15,322 bases of DNA, taken from the NCBI GenBank assembly GCA_020438525.1, contig JAGQUL010000016.1, positions 385 to 15,706 on the forward strand, in the 5' to 3' direction. A program made the position numbers and the translations under genes. The stretch's first letter is position 1. The number at the start of each line of letters is the position of its first letter. The DNA comes from Thermoleophilia bacterium (lineage in GTDB: Bacteria > Actinomycetota > Thermoleophilia > Gaiellales > SKUG01). The notes under the pieces were generated by a model that worked only from the letters and a program-made list of their open reading frames with translations, did not search any database and was not told the DNA's origin. Shown piece after piece: positions 13,825 through 15,322 of this stretch.

Positions 13825-13879
13825 GATGCGCGTGGCGATGCGCGTGACGGGCGTCACGACGGGCGTCACGACGGTCGTG
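13825..13879. repeat. Short tandem repeats after queE
   Basis: GATGCGCGTG occurs at 13825-13834 and 13837-13846, then ACGGGCGTCACG twice back to back (13847-13858, 13859-13870) with a degenerate third copy ACGGTCGTG (13871-13879). CGTGACGGGCGTCACG (13843-13858) is also self-complementary. They start 2 bp after the queE stop. Confidence 0.7.
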
Positions 13880-13889
13880 CCGCGTGTCC

Positions 13890-13930
13890 CACGTAACGAA
13901 AGTTGGGCTGGGCCGGAGCTTCGTTACGTG
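13890..13930. terminator. 11-bp perfect inverted repeat between convergent genes
   Basis: CACGTAACGAA (13890-13900) and TTCGTTACGTG (13920-13930) are exact inverted copies around a 19-nt loop. The hairpin lies between the 3' ends of queE (+) and the aminotransferase (-), 16 bp from the latter's stop, the usual place of a bidirectional terminator. The stem is less G+C-rich than the surroundings and no T-run follows, so a protein-binding or recombination site is an alternative. Confidence 0.6.
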
Positions 13931-13945
13931 CGTGGGTCGCACGCA

Positions 13946-15136
13946 TCAGGGTCGGAGGGTGCGGATCGCGGCGGCGAAACGATCGCGCTCGAGATCGGTG
14001 GTGGGGACGGCCGGGTAGATCGTGATCGACGAGCCGTCGGGGCCGCTCGGCACGACGAGGATCTGGTGCTCGTCGAGCAGGCGATGCGCGAGCTCGACTC
14101 CGCCGCCCGACGCGCGCGTGTCGAGCGCCCAGGTCATGCCGATGCCGCGCAGCTGCAGGCGCGATTCGCGTGCGAGCGGCTGCAGCATCGAGAACCAGTC
14201 GCGCGACGCCTGCACGAGCTCGTCCTTGCGCATGTCGAGCCGGTGCAGCGCGGCGATGATCCCGGCGCTCGCGAGTGGATCGCCGAGCGAGGTGCTCGTG
14301 TGCGCGGGCTCGACCGGTCCGCGGTCCCACGCATCCTCTGCGACTCCAGTGCGGCACACCACCGCGCTCGCGGTGACGCCGCAGCCGATCGCCTTGCCGA
14401 GGCAGACGATGTCGGGGCGCGCCTCCGCGAGCTCCTGCGCGATCGTCGGACCGGTGCGACCCGCGCCGCAGAGCACCGCGTCGAGGATCAGCAGCGCGCC
14501 CACGCGATCGCACTCCTCGCGCAGCAGCGCGAGGAATCCGGGCTTGGGCGGGATCACGCCGGCACGCCCCTGCCATGGCTCGACGATGACGCATGCGGTA
14601 TCGGCGTCGAGCGCGGGCACGAAGCCCCAGCTGGCCCACTGCACGGTGTCGGGCAGCTGCGCCGCCCACGAGTCGCGGAAGCGTCCGTCGTGCGTCACTG
14701 CGAGCGCGAGTCCGAACGTGCCGTGGTAGGCGCCCTGGTAGGCGACCATCTGCGTGCGCGCGGTGGCGCGCAGCGCGGTCTTGAGCGCGGTCTCGACCGA
14801 CTCGCTGCCGGTGTGCAGCACCAGCGCACGCCACTCGTCCGGGTCCTCGTGCAGCTCGCGCGCGACGCGCTCGCACAGCATCGTGCTGGCGCGCTCGCGC
14901 AGCTCGTTCGTGTAGAGGTCGCCGGTGCCGGGCGCGGCGCCGAGCGCATCGGCGTCGAGCGGCAGGTCGTGACCCCAGAGCCGCGATCCGAACACCATCG
15001 CCAGGTCGAGCACGCTCGTGGGAGCAGGCAGCGGCCCATGGAACATCGAGGTGTCGAGCGCGCCGCCGAACACGGGCGATCCCGGCAGATGGAATCCCGG
15101 GAACTCGTGCGAGTCGGTGGTCGTCGTCTCCCTCAC
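13946..15136 (-). CDS. Class III PLP-dependent aminotransferase
   Basis: 396 residues from the GTG at 15136, chosen because it overlaps the proline dehydrogenase stop as GTGA; the frame is open further up only as a shadow. Class III aminotransferases (ornithine, GABA, acetylornithine types) move an amino group, usually from an omega-amine, to 2-oxoglutarate or pyruvate using pyridoxal phosphate. Seen: LHTGSESVETALKTAL (108-123), YQGAYHGTFG (133-142), IVEPWQGRAG (184-193), LLILDAVLCGAGRTG (215-229) with Asp219 contacting the cofactor ring nitrogen, LGKAIGCG with Lys248 as the Schiff-base lysine, and HTSTSLGDPLASA (279-291). The coupling to proline dehydrogenase suggests amino-acid catabolism, perhaps ornithine/arginine or 4-aminobutyrate breakdown, but the substrate cannot be read from sequence. 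Length is slightly below the common 400-450. Confidence 0.9.
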   Translation of the reverse strand: MRETTTTDSHEFPGFHLPGSPVFGGALDTSMFHGPLPAPTSVLDLAMVFGSRLWGHDLPLDADALGAAPGTGDLYTNELRERASTMLCERVARELHEDPDEWRALVLHTGSESVETALKTALRATARTQMVAYQGAYHGTFGLALAVTHDGRFRDSWAAQLPDTVQWASWGFVPALDADTACVIVEPWQGRAGVIPPKPGFLALLREECDRVGALLILDAVLCGAGRTGPTIAQELAEARPDIVCLGKAIGCGVTASAVVCRTGVAEDAWDRGPVEPAHTSTSLGDPLASAGIIAALHRLDMRKDELVQASRDWFSMLQPLARESRLQLRGIGMTWALDTRASGGGVELAHRLLDEHQILVVPSGPDGSSITIYPAVPTTDLERDRFAAAIRTLRP

Positions 15137-15322
15137 CCCTTGCGGCCCGCGCCGGTGAGGCGGCGTCGCCAGCCGCGAAGCGTGGCCTCGGCGACCTGCC
15201 CCGCCACGCGTGGGTTCTCGCGCAGGCGACGCACCGAGTACTCGTACCACTGCGCGCCGAACGGCACGTATACGCGCATCGGGTGTCCTTGGTCGACGAG
15301 GTCGTCGCGGCGCTCCTCGCGC
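15133..15322 (-). CDS. Proline dehydrogenase, C-terminal end (runs off the window)
   Basis: The last 62 residues are visible. REERRDDLVDQGHP followed by MRVYVPFGAQWYEYSVRRLR and then ENPRVAGQVAEATLRGW matches the C-terminus of monofunctional (PutB-type) proline dehydrogenases: the VRVYVPFG strand and the YxxRRxxEN motif whose two arginines bind the proline carboxylate. The enzyme is a flavoprotein oxidising proline to pyrroline-5-carboxylate. A short basic tail (RGWRRRLTGAGRKG) ends the protein. Its TGA at 15135-15133 overlaps the aminotransferase GTG, so they are translationally coupled. The protein ends soon after this domain, so it is not the long PutA fusion. Confidence 0.88.
   Translation of the reverse strand, partial: REERRDDLVDQGHPMRVYVPFGAQWYEYSVRRLRENPRVAGQVAEATLRGWRRRLTGAGRKG

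Overview
The window is about 70% G+C, very densely coded, uses GTG starts and 4-bp ATGA/GTGA start-stop overlaps, and has strong G/C third-position bias. Together with the protein types this suggests a high-GC actinobacterium, perhaps of the Thermoleophilia/Solirubrobacterales kind; that placement is inference from style, not from a marker gene. No rRNA, tRNA, transposase, phage gene or CRISPR array was seen.

Layout. 1-250 (-): N-terminal part of a DsbA-family thiol oxidoreductase. 403-8305 (+): a nine-gene co-directional block that is the unusual part of the window. It opens with a lysyl-oxidase-like protein that appears to have lost its active site (with a His-rich linker), followed by a membrane-anchored lysyl oxidase that keeps the copper ligands and both residues of the lysine tyrosylquinone cofactor. 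Then come five consecutive single-membrane-span proteins with long helical extracytoplasmic regions (several translationally coupled), a membrane-anchored protein with Asp-Pro-x-Thr-Gly repeats, and a 58-residue two-span membrane peptide. 8277-8876 (-): a fibronectin-III-like protein running tail-to-tail into that block with a 29-bp overlap. 8984-9880 (-): a two-domain rhodanese sulfurtransferase. 10020-10307 (+): a small unknown protein. 10311-12554 (-): luxE then luxC, the acyl-activating and acyl-reducing subunits of a fatty-acid reductase, with no luciferase or luxD nearby. 12592-13823 (+): queD-queE of 7-deazaguanine (preQ0) synthesis. 13946-15322 (-): the C-terminus of proline dehydrogenase overlapping a class III aminotransferase by 4 bp.

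How the genes may work together. The 403-8305 block looks like one envelope system: a copper amine oxidase able in principle to convert lysines to aldehydes, a degenerate partner with possible metal-binding histidines, and a set of membrane-tethered helical rods plus a repeat protein that could be its substrates or scaffold. The cross-linking idea is a hypothesis; the gene order, the catalytic residues and the family resemblance of the rods are seen directly. The remainder is ordinary metabolism: LuxE and LuxC are expected to make fatty aldehydes, QueD/QueE make the precursor of preQ0, and the proline dehydrogenase/aminotransferase pair belongs to amino-acid catabolism.

No gene-free stretch exceeds 300 bases. 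The longer gaps (251-402, 6749-6881, 8877-8983, 9881-10019, 13824-13945) hold ribosome binding sites, hairpins and short repeats listed below.
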